This document shows, in pieces, positions 1 to 6,621 of a DNA stretch of 8,936 nucleotides. The notes below the pieces were generated by a model. That model saw nothing but the letters and a program-made list of their open reading frames with translations. It did no database searches and had not been told where the DNA came from. Position numbers and translations under genes: made by a program. Positions within the stretch are counted from its first letter, which is position 1. Each line of letters starts with the position of its first letter. The stretch is taken from NCBI GenBank assembly GCA_021811525.1, contig JAJZOK010000073.1:1-8936 (forward strand). The letters are read 5' to 3'. The DNA comes from Thermoplasmata archaeon. Lineage in GTDB: Archaea > Thermoplasmatota > Thermoplasmata > Thermoplasmatales > Thermoplasmataceae.

Positions 1-709
1 TGGCTAATTCTCTCACAATATTGTGAAATCTGTTAGAAACATCAAACTGGTATACTCCATCTTTTGAAGAGATAGTTTCCAGAAATGTGTATTTATTTTC
101 CAGCGGCGTATCAGAATACACTATCACCCCGATTTTTCCATCTTTGTAGAGGTTATTCCTGACCTCAGCCATAATTCCCGGCTCAGTGAACAGATCAGTA
201 TACTGCTTCTCATCTTCGTCTATTGACACTCTGTAGTTTACTAGGGAAAGGGGATATATCTCGTTGACAGATTCCAATATCTTAATGATACCGGGGCTTG
301 GCCCAAGATGTTCCACCCTGGAATTTTCAAAGTCCTCTGTGTAATCAGCGAGAAGATTGGACACCGTTTCAATCTGGGAACTGTGAAACCTTCCATAGAT
401 ATTCAGGAAACCCTCGCTTATATCGGAGCGGTTGATTACAAAGGACGGGACCTCTGAAATCTTCCTGACTACGCCAAGGTCCTTAACATTGTTGATTCTT
501 GTTTCAACTACAATGGAATTCTCAAGTTCCACTCCGTTGAATTTCATCTTTATGAGGTCAATCTTCTGGTTCCTGGTTGACTTCGGCAGAAATGTGCTCA
601 TCCAAATCTGCTCTTCTTTGCCGTATATGAAAGCCGGCAATGTCATACCCAGGTCCTTTGTAGCAGTGAAAAAATCTGTCTCCTGCCTGAGCCTCAACAC
701 TACCCTCAT
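1..709 (-). CDS. Unrecognised protein, N-terminal 236 residues (3' end outside window)
   Basis: Translating the minus strand from ATG at 709-707 gives 236 uninterrupted codons to the window edge, so this is the 5' part of a longer gene. The product starts MRVVLRLRQETDFF and is a mixed alpha/beta soluble protein with alternating charged and hydrophobic residues. I see no membrane segment, no signal peptide and no metal-binding cysteines. The pattern loosely recalls the N-terminal sensor region of archaeal bacterio-opsin-activator-like (HTH_10) regulators, whose DNA-binding helices would lie in the missing C-terminus. That is only a guess. A start 11 codons upstream, TTG at 742-740, is in frame and lies about 25 nt from a TATA-like TTTTTAAATT (771-762), so a leaderless TTG start is an alternative. 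The gene is divergent from the surface-protein gene at 996. Confidence 0.75.
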   Translation of the reverse strand, partial: MRVVLRLRQETDFFTATKDLGMTLPAFIYGKEEQIWMSTFLPKSTRNQKIDLIKMKFNGVELENSIVVETRINNVKDLGVVRKISEVPSFVINRSDISEGFLNIYGRFHSSQIETVSNLLADYTEDFENSRVEHLGPSPGIIKILESVNEIYPLSLVNYRVSIDEDEKQYTDLFTEPGIMAEVRNNLYKDGKIGVIVYSDTPLENKYTFLETISSKDGVYQFDVSNRFHNIVRELA

Positions 710-995
710 GTCGAGCTTTTTGTCAATATCTTTTACTAACAACTTTAATTTATGAAGAATGAATTTAAAAACCTTCGCTTTATATTTTTACTAAAAAAAT
801 AGTTAGCCAGCCAACAGGAGCTGGGTTCCAAAACTGTTATCATTATGCAATGGAACGGGTGATATGTAGGAAAATGTATCTAATCGGTCAAGCTCCAACA
901 TTAATAAATATGGTTATTGCCCTTTTATGAACCGGTTTTATCGGCAAATTTCATCAATAAAAAGGATTATTTACTGACTTAAGTTTAGTGGAGAG
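710..995. other. Divergent intergenic region, 286 bp
   Basis: This AT-rich region separates two divergently transcribed genes and should hold both promoters. It contains TATA-like stretches at 762-789 (for the leftward gene) and at 901-910 and 965-974 (for the rightward gene). A GTTCCA/TGGAAC inverted repeat (825-830 and 851-856, 20-nt spacer) is the only dyad I noticed. I see no tRNA or structured RNA and no convincing small gene. Confidence 0.5.
762..771 (-). promoter_or_regulatory. Possible TATA box for the left-edge minus-strand gene
   Basis: Read on the minus strand this is TTTTTAAATT, close to the archaeal TATA consensus. Its centre is about 25 nt from a TTG codon at 742-740 and about 58 nt from the ATG at 709. 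It therefore predicts either a leaderless TTG start or a leader of about 32 nt. A second AT-rich stretch at 777-789 could serve instead. Confidence 0.35.
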
Positions 996-3512
996 ATGGG
1001 TAAACTCACCTCATATATACTAGGGCTTTCAACTGCAGTGGTGCTTTCATATCTTGTTCTGTCGGCAGAATACAATCCACTGATTAATTGGCTGGGTCCC
1101 ACCATGGGGTCAGATATTATCTTCCCTTTCAGTTTTCTGTTCCTTTTGCTTGGAAGTGCCCTTGCGTATCCGCTTCTCCTTGGTTCATGGATAGCCATAG
1201 GGGTTGTGGTCGGAATTGGTGCCAGGAAAGGATCCAGAGCAATCGGAGCAGCAATTAGCGTATACCTGAGCATCTGGGGAATACTTTCTCTTTCATCCCT
1301 CGCTGTTTATGAGAAATTCACAGGCTTCTCCCTAGGAAGCACGGCAATCACTCAGATTAACACATCATTTCCAGTGCCTCCCCTTCCTCCCGGGGTTACA
1401 ATATCGGCAATTCTTTCTGAACCGCTGTTTCAGCCGCTGATCTCACTGGTAAGCAATTTCATGGGCACATCCGGGCTCTTTTCTGCTGTTTCAGGAGCTT
1501 CCTCCCCCACATCATTATTCGGTTCATTCATATCTGTGTTTGAGACCACGTTCCTTCCATCCCTCATTGCCAACCTGGCAATTTTCCTTGCTGTTTCAGG
1601 AATTGTTGGCTTTTTGATTCACGGGCTGATTAACAGAAAACAGTCCCCCGGCCAGCCTGCTGGTGCGGAACCCGCCAAGACAAAAATAAAGAAGGTGAGA
1701 ATCAGGAAAGTTATCAAAAAAGCAATCCATTCCAGGAACTTGGTGGCAACCTTTCTTCCTGTTGTGATTGCCGTTTTCTTCATAGCCAGCCCGGCAGCCT
1801 CGGTTATTCAGGGGTACAGTTCAAGCGGTTTCATCTCACACGCTTCACTTCAGATTCCAGAAACCAGCAGTTCAGCTGTTGTTTCCGGAATTCTTAATGA
1901 AGGTCCTCTTCTCTTCCACAATTCAAAGCTGCAGAACAATGCAAATTCCACTTTACTCAATGCATCCTCACTTTCCGTGAATTATGGCGGCGGTTATCTT
2001 GGGAAGTACGGAAACATCTACGATGTGTTTGGCTTCATCAATGCCTCACTGAAGACTGGCAACGGGATGTTCAGCAATTATGCAGGAAACAACACCATTC
2101 TTTCCGGAGTGTTCATATCCGCCAACACTGAAAGCATCTTCACTTCACTTGCCCAGGACGGGATAATCAACAGTTCCATAGTTTCCGTAATCCAGTCCAA
2201 CCATTTTTACAACCTGATCCCCGAAGCCACAATAATAGAGTTGTCCCTGGGAAATGCCAGCAGCGCCTCCTCCAAAGTACTCAGTGAAGTTTCAGGCTTA
2301 TCCTCATCCATAGGCGGCACCTCACCTGTCCAGTACCTGGGAATTACACTGCCTTCAGGGCAGTCCACTGGACTCAGCCAGCCCCTGTCGCTTTTTGCGT
2401 ATTCCATTAACATTACCCTGTCCGGTGCTGAGGGGAAGCTCGTCCAGAATTATGGAAGCAAGTACTTCAGCGATGGAACCTATCCTATTTTCAGTGATGG
2501 CATTTTAAACGGTTCCCTGGTTGCAGGATACGCCAGCTACAGCGTAGACGCATCGGTTTTTGCAGCAGGCATGTTCACGCCGTCCAGGTTACCTTCCAGC
2601 TTCAGCAGTTACAGCAATGTGCTCAACGCTTCGAACCACCAGTCAGCAGTGGTTTCCTTCATGGGCGGGATGTTTCTCCGTGAACATGTCGTACATTCCT
2701 CTGCAAGCACACATATGATAAGCGCCGCCCAGTTATTCGGATACCGCGGCAACATAACCTTGGCAGGGAACAAAACAGCATATGCACTTTCTCTCATGTA
2801 TCCACAGTCTTCTCAGAACGGTGCACCATCCAGCTATGTCATGGATCTCTACTCGACGGACAGCAATTTGTCGGCAATCGGGACCTCTTCAACAGTCAGC
2901 TATAACTCATTGTCTCCAGGCTCACAGCTGGATCTGTCCAGCCTCAACTTCACAACTAATGCCACTTTCCCGGCATCCATAGGCGTATATGAGAAGGCAA
3001 CACACTGGACAGGAAACATCTACAACGTTTCAATAGTCCTCACAAACAACGACACAGATACCTTGAGCAATGTTTCCATAAATGCTGCGCCTCCTCTGGG
3101 CGCATATGGGAACAACTCCAGGATCATACAGGGCAGCACCACCGCTTTCCTTTCCACTTTAAAGCCGGGCCAGAGCTTGTCAGTTAACTATCAGGTCAGC
3201 CTTTCGGGTGTCGGGACATATTACGTTGCTGAGCCATACTTTAACTACACTATGAACGGAAGCGCCTTCAATATTCCGGGGAATGTGGTTACCACTTATG
3301 CACAGCCCCCATCGGTGATCCACGCATTCAACCAGGTGGAACTGATGTCATTTTCTGCGCTGGCCTCATTGGTGAATCTTCACATCCTTGTCACTCAGAT
3401 CTACCCCGGGATCTATTTCTTTGACCTCATCTTCCTGCTCCTTGTGGTTCTTGATGTTCTGCTTGAAGTCAGGGCATTCAGAAAATGGAGAAGTGCCAGG
3501 AAAACCGAGTAG
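996..3512 (+). CDS. Large multi-pass membrane protein with a sequon-rich extracytoplasmic domain (838 aa)
   Basis: I do not recognise a named family. The N-terminus carries hydrophobic segments at about residues 5-24, 41-75 and 83-105, then a Pro/Ser-rich stretch and another at about 185-212. A strongly basic loop (about 213-248, many Lys/Arg) follows, then a segment at about 249-271. Residues 272-800 form a long Ser/Asn/Gly-rich region with roughly 20 N-X-S/T sequons and no cysteine that I noticed. About 661-765 looks like a beta-sandwich of the CARDB/DUF11 kind ('VSIVLTNNDTDTLSNVSI', then 'LKPGQSLSVNYQVSL'). A final segment (about 805-826) ends in a basic cytoplasmic tail. The implied topology is an outward-facing glycosylated domain anchored at both ends, so a surface-layer-associated or envelope role is likely. 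The start at 996 is the first Met of the frame. No Shine-Dalgarno is well placed, but GATTATTTAC (965-974) lies at leaderless distance. A methyltransferase gene follows 37 nt downstream. Confidence 0.85.
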   Translation: MGKLTSYILGLSTAVVLSYLVLSAEYNPLINWLGPTMGSDIIFPFSFLFLLLGSALAYPLLLGSWIAIGVVVGIGARKGSRAIGAAISVYLSIWGILSLSSLAVYEKFTGFSLGSTAITQINTSFPVPPLPPGVTISAILSEPLFQPLISLVSNFMGTSGLFSAVSGASSPTSLFGSFISVFETTFLPSLIANLAIFLAVSGIVGFLIHGLINRKQSPGQPAGAEPAKTKIKKVRIRKVIKKAIHSRNLVATFLPVVIAVFFIASPAASVIQGYSSSGFISHASLQIPETSSSAVVSGILNEGPLLFHNSKLQNNANSTLLNASSLSVNYGGGYLGKYGNIYDVFGFINASLKTGNGMFSNYAGNNTILSGVFISANTESIFTSLAQDGIINSSIVSVIQSNHFYNLIPEATIIELSLGNASSASSKVLSEVSGLSSSIGGTSPVQYLGITLPSGQSTGLSQPLSLFAYSINITLSGAEGKLVQNYGSKYFSDGTYPIFSDGILNGSLVAGYASYSVDASVFAAGMFTPSRLPSSFSSYSNVLNASNHQSAVVSFMGGMFLREHVVHSSASTHMISAAQLFGYRGNITLAGNKTAYALSLMYPQSSQNGAPSSYVMDLYSTDSNLSAIGTSSTVSYNSLSPGSQLDLSSLNFTTNATFPASIGVYEKATHWTGNIYNVSIVLTNNDTDTLSNVSINAAPPLGAYGNNSRIIQGSTTAFLSTLKPGQSLSVNYQVSLSGVGTYYVAEPYFNYTMNGSAFNIPGNVVTTYAQPPSVIHAFNQVELMSFSALASLVNLHILVTQIYPGIYFFDLIFLLLVVLDVLLEVRAFRKWRSARKTE

Positions 3513-3514
3513 GG

Positions 3515-3524
3515 ATAAAATTTT
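3515..3524 (+). promoter_or_regulatory. TATA-like box before the methyltransferase
   Basis: ATAAAATTTT lies about 30 nt (centre to start) before the GTG at 3550. There is no Shine-Dalgarno, so a leaderless transcript starting at or near GTG would fit. The box sits directly after the stop codon of the upstream gene. Confidence 0.35.
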
Positions 3525-3549
3525 CAATCCATACTGATTCCCACTAATA

Positions 3550-4170
3550 GTGTGCCCTAAGTTTATCGATACGATCAGGACCTACGACGCCATACATGAC
3601 CTTTACGACGCAGAAACCAGGGACTTCTGGGAGAAGTTCTCCGCTGCAACGGTGAGGGAATTTGTATCCAGGCTTCATGGAAAAGATGTCCTTAACCTGG
3701 GAAGCGGCCCTGGCAGGGATTCCCTTATTCTGAGGGAGCAAGGCCTGAGCGTGACCTGCATTGATGGGTCAAAGGAAATGGTAGAGATGACCTCCCGGCT
3801 TGGTTTCAAATCCATTCAGGCTGACCTGCGCGATTTGGATCTGGCAGAACTGTATGAAGGAATATGGGCGTATTCATCCCTCATTCATCTCACTTATGAT
3901 GAATCTAAAGAGTTGCTCGAAAAGATACATAACCTTCTTCGGCCAGGCGGAATATTATTTCTTGGCCTCATTGAGGGGAAAGGGCATGAAACAAGAAATG
4001 TTGCAAATTCAAGCTACACCAGATATTTCGAATATTACGACGAGAATAAAGTGGAATCCCTATTGCACGGAACAGGCATGAAAATTGTATACCGTGATGC
4101 TTTCAGGCCTGGAAACCACACTTACCTTAACTATATCATAAAAAACGATCTGGAGAAACAGGTCAGTTAG
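3550..4170 (+). CDS. Class I SAM-dependent methyltransferase (206 aa)
   Basis: This is a Rossmann-fold methyltransferase transferring a methyl group from S-adenosylmethionine; the substrate cannot be told from sequence. Motif I is clear at residues 47-55 (VLNLGSGPG), followed by RDSLILREQG. The acidic residue that binds the SAM ribose ends beta-2 at D72 (VTCIDGS). D92 starts ADLRDL (motif II region), and 131-140 (RPGGILFLGL) is motif III. The length is typical of a free-standing small-molecule methyltransferase of the UbiE/TehB-like superfamily. The start is GTG at 3550, directly after an in-frame TAG at 3547-3549; no ATG lies near it in frame, and a later start would remove the helix before motif I. 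The gene sits between two membrane-protein genes and gives no pathway context. Confidence 0.88.
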   Translation: MCPKFIDTIRTYDAIHDLYDAETRDFWEKFSAATVREFVSRLHGKDVLNLGSGPGRDSLILREQGLSVTCIDGSKEMVEMTSRLGFKSIQADLRDLDLAELYEGIWAYSSLIHLTYDESKELLEKIHNLLRPGGILFLGLIEGKGHETRNVANSSYTRYFEYYDENKVESLLHGTGMKIVYRDAFRPGNHTYLNYIIKNDLEKQVS

Positions 4171-4178
4171 AGATCACC

Positions 4179-4185
4179 TTATAAA
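4179..4185 (+). promoter_or_regulatory. TATA box for the zinc-ribbon membrane protein
   Basis: TTATAAA is centred about 27 nt before the ATG at 4209, just after the stop codon of the methyltransferase (4168-4170). The spacing predicts a transcript starting at or within a few bases of the ATG, so this gene probably has its own leaderless promoter. Confidence 0.6.
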
Positions 4186-4208
4186 CGAAAATTCAGTTAA
4201 GGATCATC

Positions 4209-4874
4209 ATGGCTAAGGTTGTCTGCAAAAACTGCGGGCATAAGAATCCCTCTTCTGCTGCGGTTTGTGAGAACTGCGGGAGTTTCATGTTTGAAGACCC
4301 CAAACCTGCAGGGTCAGTGAGTGCTCCCTCCGCTCCGCAAAATATAGAACAGGAGCCTCAACAGGCAACAGTACCCGAAAATTCTCCTTCCCAGCCCGTT
4401 GACCAGGCACCACGGCAGGCTCCGGAAACAATAAGAGTTGCTGGCAGTGGCATCCTGCAACAGATGAGCACCTTTGTGGGATTTCTTATCCTCGGTGTCT
4501 TCTTTATTCTTGAATATAACGGTTTTCTGTCAAATATGTACTATTTTCTCATTTTCTTTGTTCTCATACTGGCTGTTCCTACTCTGATGAGGACGGCAAC
4601 TTCTGTGGTCAAATTCAACGGCCAAAACTTTACTTTCAGGGGCTCGGCGAATTCAGGCAGTTATGACATAAAAGATGTGGAGAACATAACCATAGACCAA
4701 TATAACAAACAGGACCAGACCATGACAATAAATTTCAAAACAAACCAACCGCCTCTCCAGGTGGAATTCAATTCAGTTACCACATTCAGATCCGCAATAG
4801 TTGCATTCACAAGGCGAAGGATAGTTGTTATACCAATGAGCAGAACACAAAACAGTCCTGGCACCGGAAGCTGA
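4209..4874 (+). CDS. Zinc-ribbon membrane protein with a C-terminal PH-like domain (221 aa)
   Basis: The N-terminus is a zinc ribbon with two CxxC pairs (C6/C9 and C20/C23; CKNCGHKNP and CENCG), of the type found at the start of many archaeal membrane proteins. Residues 31-75 are a Pro/Gln/Ala-rich flexible linker. Two hydrophobic segments (about 86-102 and 108-127) form a hairpin with a short external turn. The C-terminus (about 132-208) alternates beta strands and ends in a helix ('TTFRSAIVAFTRRR'), resembling the bacterial PH-like domains that follow membrane hairpins in YdbS/YcxB-type proteins. Both soluble ends would lie in the cytoplasm. The function is unknown; a protein- or nucleic-acid-binding membrane adaptor is a guess. 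The start is fixed by the zinc ribbon and the leaderless-spaced TATA box. Confidence 0.82.
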   Translation: MAKVVCKNCGHKNPSSAAVCENCGSFMFEDPKPAGSVSAPSAPQNIEQEPQQATVPENSPSQPVDQAPRQAPETIRVAGSGILQQMSTFVGFLILGVFFILEYNGFLSNMYYFLIFFVLILAVPTLMRTATSVVKFNGQNFTFRGSANSGSYDIKDVENITIDQYNKQDQTMTINFKTNQPPLQVEFNSVTTFRSAIVAFTRRRIVVIPMSRTQNSPGTGS

Positions 4875-4908
4875 TGGAATTGAAGTACAAAGGTTGTGTG
4901 CCGTCAAC

Positions 4909-4958
4909 TCTGTTTTCCTTATACATACTGGAAAACCTGACCCTGTTCGATTATTTTT
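4909..4958 (+). terminator. Possible T-rich transcription end after the zinc-ribbon gene
   Basis: Two T-runs (in 'CTGTTTTCCTT' near 4909 and 'TTATTTTTAA' at 4951-4960) lie 35-85 nt after the stop codon. Archaeal termination commonly uses such pyrimidine/T tracts without a hairpin. The evidence is weak. Confidence 0.3.
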
Positions 4959-4977
4959 AACATCGTGAGCGGGAAAT

Positions 4978-4997
4978 CCCACACCATTCATGGGTGG
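4978..4997 (+). repeat. Degraded copy of an IS200/IS605-type right-end hairpin
   Basis: CCCA (4978-4981) and TGGG (4991-4994) can pair around a 9-nt loop. The 3' half, ATTCATGGGTGGA (4986-4998), matches the better-preserved hairpin at 5218-5230 (ATTCATGGGAGGA) at 12 of 13 positions. It may be the end of a second, older element or a duplicated end. It could also be chance, because the match is short. Confidence 0.35.
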
Positions 4998-5128
4998 AAT
5001 GAGGGCGAACCAAAGTTTTTATTAGGCGATTGCAGATTATTTTCTGTTCGCTGGCAGACATAATTGAAAGTGGTCGGATCGCATATTGCTCCATGCGTGC
5101 CTGCATCCGTAAAGTCAGATGGCTGAGC

Positions 5129-5235
5129 ATGGAGAACACAGTACCTTCGGGCCGAGGGGAATTCAAGCCTGTGGAGACTCCGCCAGCAGCCGTAGAAGCA
5201 GGAAGCCCATGGATTTATTCATGGGAGGAGGTCAC
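5129..5235 (+). pseudogene. tnpB: Remnant of the tnpB 3' end
   Basis: One plus-strand frame, open from 5003 to 5308, contains KPVET (5165-5179) and then VEAGSP (5192-5209). This pairing is familiar to me from C-termini of archaeal TnpB proteins, where the GAAGCCC right-end stem is read as the end of EAGSP. The roughly 300 upstream residues of a real TnpB (RuvC-like catalytic residues, four-cysteine zinc finger) are absent. A second frame also looks TnpB-tail-like ('RGIQACGD' near 5155-5178), so the reading frame is uncertain. No function is expected from the protein. Confidence 0.4.
5206..5235 (+). ncRNA. IS605-type right-end hairpin / 3' end of a relict guide (omega) RNA
   Basis: CCCATG (5206-5211) pairs perfectly with CATGGG (5220-5225) around an 8-nt loop, with a possible extra G-T pair inside. 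GAGGAGGTCAC follows and ends at 5235. In active TnpB elements this hairpin is both the transposition end and the last stem of the guide RNA, with the guide taken from the DNA just beyond. If it were transcribed here, the guide would begin at about 5236. Expression is unproven. Confidence 0.45.
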
Positions 5236-5240
5236 AGTCC

Positions 5241-5470
5241 CGGGTCCGTTGAACTTTTGTGTGGATTCTACCAGATTAGATGCCGGGAAACGCTTGTTTT
5301 TCCTGTGATACATACGGACGCCTAATAATGCATGTAAATTGGACATAAACTGCTATTTGTTGGCAAGATGTGGTCATTTGGGAGCGCGACGGGATATCAC
5401 TTTTTTTGTAAACACAGAACCTCAACTTCCAAGGAATCAGGCTTATAGACCATTAGAAAATAAATCACTT
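5241..5470 (+). other. Non-coding stretch between the IS relic and gtrA-like gene
   Basis: No convincing gene is visible. A frame from TTG at 5339 runs into the gtrA-like gene, but its first 44 residues do not resemble GtrA and contain no membrane segment. It also lacks a good upstream signal. A T-run at 5297-5301 could end transcription. The promoter for the downstream gene lies at 5442-5448. Confidence 0.4.
5442..5448 (+). promoter_or_regulatory. TATA-like box for the gtrA-like gene
   Basis: CTTATAG is centred about 26 nt before the ATG at 5471, the spacing expected for a leaderless archaeal transcript. This supports 5471 over the upstream TTG at 5339 as the true start. Confidence 0.45.
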
Positions 5471-5920
5471 ATGCGAAGCGGAGAGGCATATGGAATTTTG
5501 AGGGGAATTGTGGAGCAGAATTTCCACCGGTCCATGAAATATGCATTCTCGGGATTTGTGGGGGTCCTCTTTGTGGAATTAACGACCTATGTGCTTTTCC
5601 ATGTGGCGAGCCTGAGTAACCTCCTGGCAGTTACGCCTGCCTTCCTTGCAGGGGTGGCAGTGGAATTCTCCATAGATGAGTTCTGGACTACCAGGAACCA
5701 GGGCACACACACTTCGGGGGCATTGGGATTCTTTCACAGGATGCTGAAGTTTGAAATACTCAATATGGCAGGCACAATCCTTGCAGTTATCATTCAGTAC
5801 ATTCTGTTTGTCCTGTTCAGCCTGTCGCCGCTCATCGGAAACATATTCGGATCTGCCTTTGAGTTTCCAATCAATTATTATATTCAGATGAGGAGCACGT
5901 GGAATATCAGGGTTGTCTGA
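5471..5920 (+). CDS. GtrA-like family membrane protein (149 aa)
   Basis: This is a small four-helix integral membrane protein with the layout of the GtrA family, proposed to help flip or move lipid-linked sugars for cell-surface glycosylation. Counting from the ATG at 5471, hydrophobic segments lie at about 23-45, 48-68, 93-117 and 119-138. Typical features are KYAFSGFVGVLFVE at the first helix, EFSIDEFWTTRNQG after the second and INYYIQMRSTW at the C-terminus, corresponding to the family's repeated aromatic/Arg loop ends. The length is within the usual 120-150 residues. ATG 5534 is an internal alternative that would trim the N-terminus to the first helix. No glycosyltransferase is adjacent in the window, although such genes are frequent neighbours. 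It converges on the minus-strand gene ending at 5965. Confidence 0.78.
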   Translation: MRSGEAYGILRGIVEQNFHRSMKYAFSGFVGVLFVELTTYVLFHVASLSNLLAVTPAFLAGVAVEFSIDEFWTTRNQGTHTSGALGFFHRMLKFEILNMAGTILAVIIQYILFVLFSLSPLIGNIFGSAFEFPINYYIQMRSTWNIRVV

Positions 5921-5964
5921 GATATGTATAGCCATCAGGGGATGAATTAGAATAGAATTGTTCC

Positions 5965-6555
5965 TTACTGTTTCTTCTCCTTGTCCTTTTCTTTGACAAA
6001 AAAGTGATAGAGGTAGTTCATCTTCACTTCGAGGTCATCCATCTTTCTGTTAATCTTCGGAAGCTCCTCAGTCATGGTCTTTTCCATTTTGTCCACCCTC
6101 TCATTGAGGTTCCTCACTTCTTCCTGAATGTCCTGTGTTGATTTGGTGGGTGTCGGTTCAAATTTAACTGTAGACTCTTCTTTTCTGCCAGCTTCTGCGT
6201 AATTCTTCTGGAAAGTGCCGGTGAGCTCCATGGAATCCATCTTGTAGTCTGTTGCGGCAGGATACCGTGAAAAAATATAGTTGGCAAGGGAGTTTCCATT
6301 CGCAAGGCCGGCTATGCATTCGTCTGTGGAAATTTCCCGGTTGAGCTCATTGGAGAATGTAACAGTGATTTTTGTCATCTGGCATATGGGATATTCCATG
6401 GTTCTGATCTTTTCTTCAGTGCGATTCAGGAGGTCAGCAAATATGCTGAATGGAATTTTACCTCTAGACCGCTCTATTTCGTTTTTCAGGTATTTTAACT
6501 TCCTGTAGAAATTTGTGGAATCAAGGCGCATCCGGAGATCATTATGATCTGCCAT
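5965..6555 (-). CDS. Coiled-coil protein of unknown function (196 aa)
   Basis: I do not recognise a family. The protein is soluble and highly charged, with no signal peptide or membrane segment. Residues about 12-52 are predicted helical and basic, and 60-118 are a mixed region (ITVTFSNELN, then NSLANYIFSRYP). A Thr/Pro-rich hinge at about 133-141 leads to a heptad-like helix at about 142-183 (IQEEVRNLNERVDKMEKT, then LPKINRKMDDLEVKM), which should oligomerise. The tail is almost entirely Lys/Glu. The start is ATG 6555-6553. No Shine-Dalgarno is present, but GCTTTTAG (6587-6580) sits at leaderless distance. It lies 66 nt downstream of, and in the same direction as, the ComA-HTH gene, so co-transcription and a shared role are possible but not shown. 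Confidence 0.72.
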   Translation of the reverse strand: MADHNDLRMRLDSTNFYRKLKYLKNEIERSRGKIPFSIFADLLNRTEEKIRTMEYPICQMTKITVTFSNELNREISTDECIAGLANGNSLANYIFSRYPAATDYKMDSMELTGTFQKNYAEAGRKEESTVKFEPTPTKSTQDIQEEVRNLNERVDKMEKTMTEELPKINRKMDDLEVKMNYLYHFFVKEKDKEKKQ

Positions 6556-6579
6556 TTAGTGTCAGATCATTCTTGTTGT

Positions 6580-6587
6580 CTAAAAGC
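6580..6587 (-). promoter_or_regulatory. Weak TATA-like box for the coiled-coil gene
   Basis: Read on the minus strand, GCTTTTAG is centred about 28 nt before the ATG at 6555, inside the 66-nt gap after the ComA-HTH gene. It is a poor consensus match. If functional, the coiled-coil gene has its own leaderless transcript in addition to read-through. Confidence 0.3.
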
Positions 6588-6621
6588 TTAGCTATGTAAC
6601 ATCTAAATTTCTCATCCCAAA

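Larger units (their letters stand above)
4966..5240 (+). mobile_element. Probable relic of an IS200/IS605 (tnpB-type) element
   Basis: This stretch holds a degraded hairpin at 4978-4997, a tnpB-like C-terminal coding scrap, and a typical right end running GGAAGCCCATGG...CATGGGAGGAGGTCAC (5201-5235). Right ends with a GAAGCCC stem, matching GGG arm and terminal TCAC recur in prokaryotic IS605-group elements and overlap the 3' part of the guide (omega) RNA. I found no tnpA, no zinc-finger or catalytic part of tnpB, and could not define the left end, so the element is dead and its left limit is arbitrary. Confidence 0.5.

Noticed and set aside
432..755. 107-codon plus-strand open frame
   Set aside because: It lies antisense to the uninterrupted minus-strand frame 709-1, and its composition (Ser/Phe/Leu-rich, low complexity) is that of a shadow frame.
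825..856. GTTCCA/TGGAAC inverted repeat
   Set aside because: Six-base arms with a 20-nt spacer are common by chance, and the position relative to both promoters suggests nothing specific.
850..930. 26-residue open frame in the 710-995 gap, hydrophobic C-terminus
   Set aside because: No Shine-Dalgarno or well-placed TATA box, and no recognisable sequence; this length is expected by chance in an AT-rich gap.
5003..5308. Open frame through the IS relic as an intact small gene
   Set aside because: Only a tail-like TnpB signature is recognisable; nothing upstream resembles a protein family, and the frame continues past the element's right end into flanking DNA.
5339..5470. N-terminal extension of the gtrA-like gene from TTG 5339
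   Set aside because: The 44 extra residues do not match GtrA proteins, include no membrane segment, and a TATA-like box at 5442-5448 points to ATG 5471.
5579..5935. 118-codon minus-strand open frame
   Set aside because: It is antisense to the gtrA-like frame, which shows real membrane helices and family motifs; the antisense product is Cys/His-rich and unlike a real protein.
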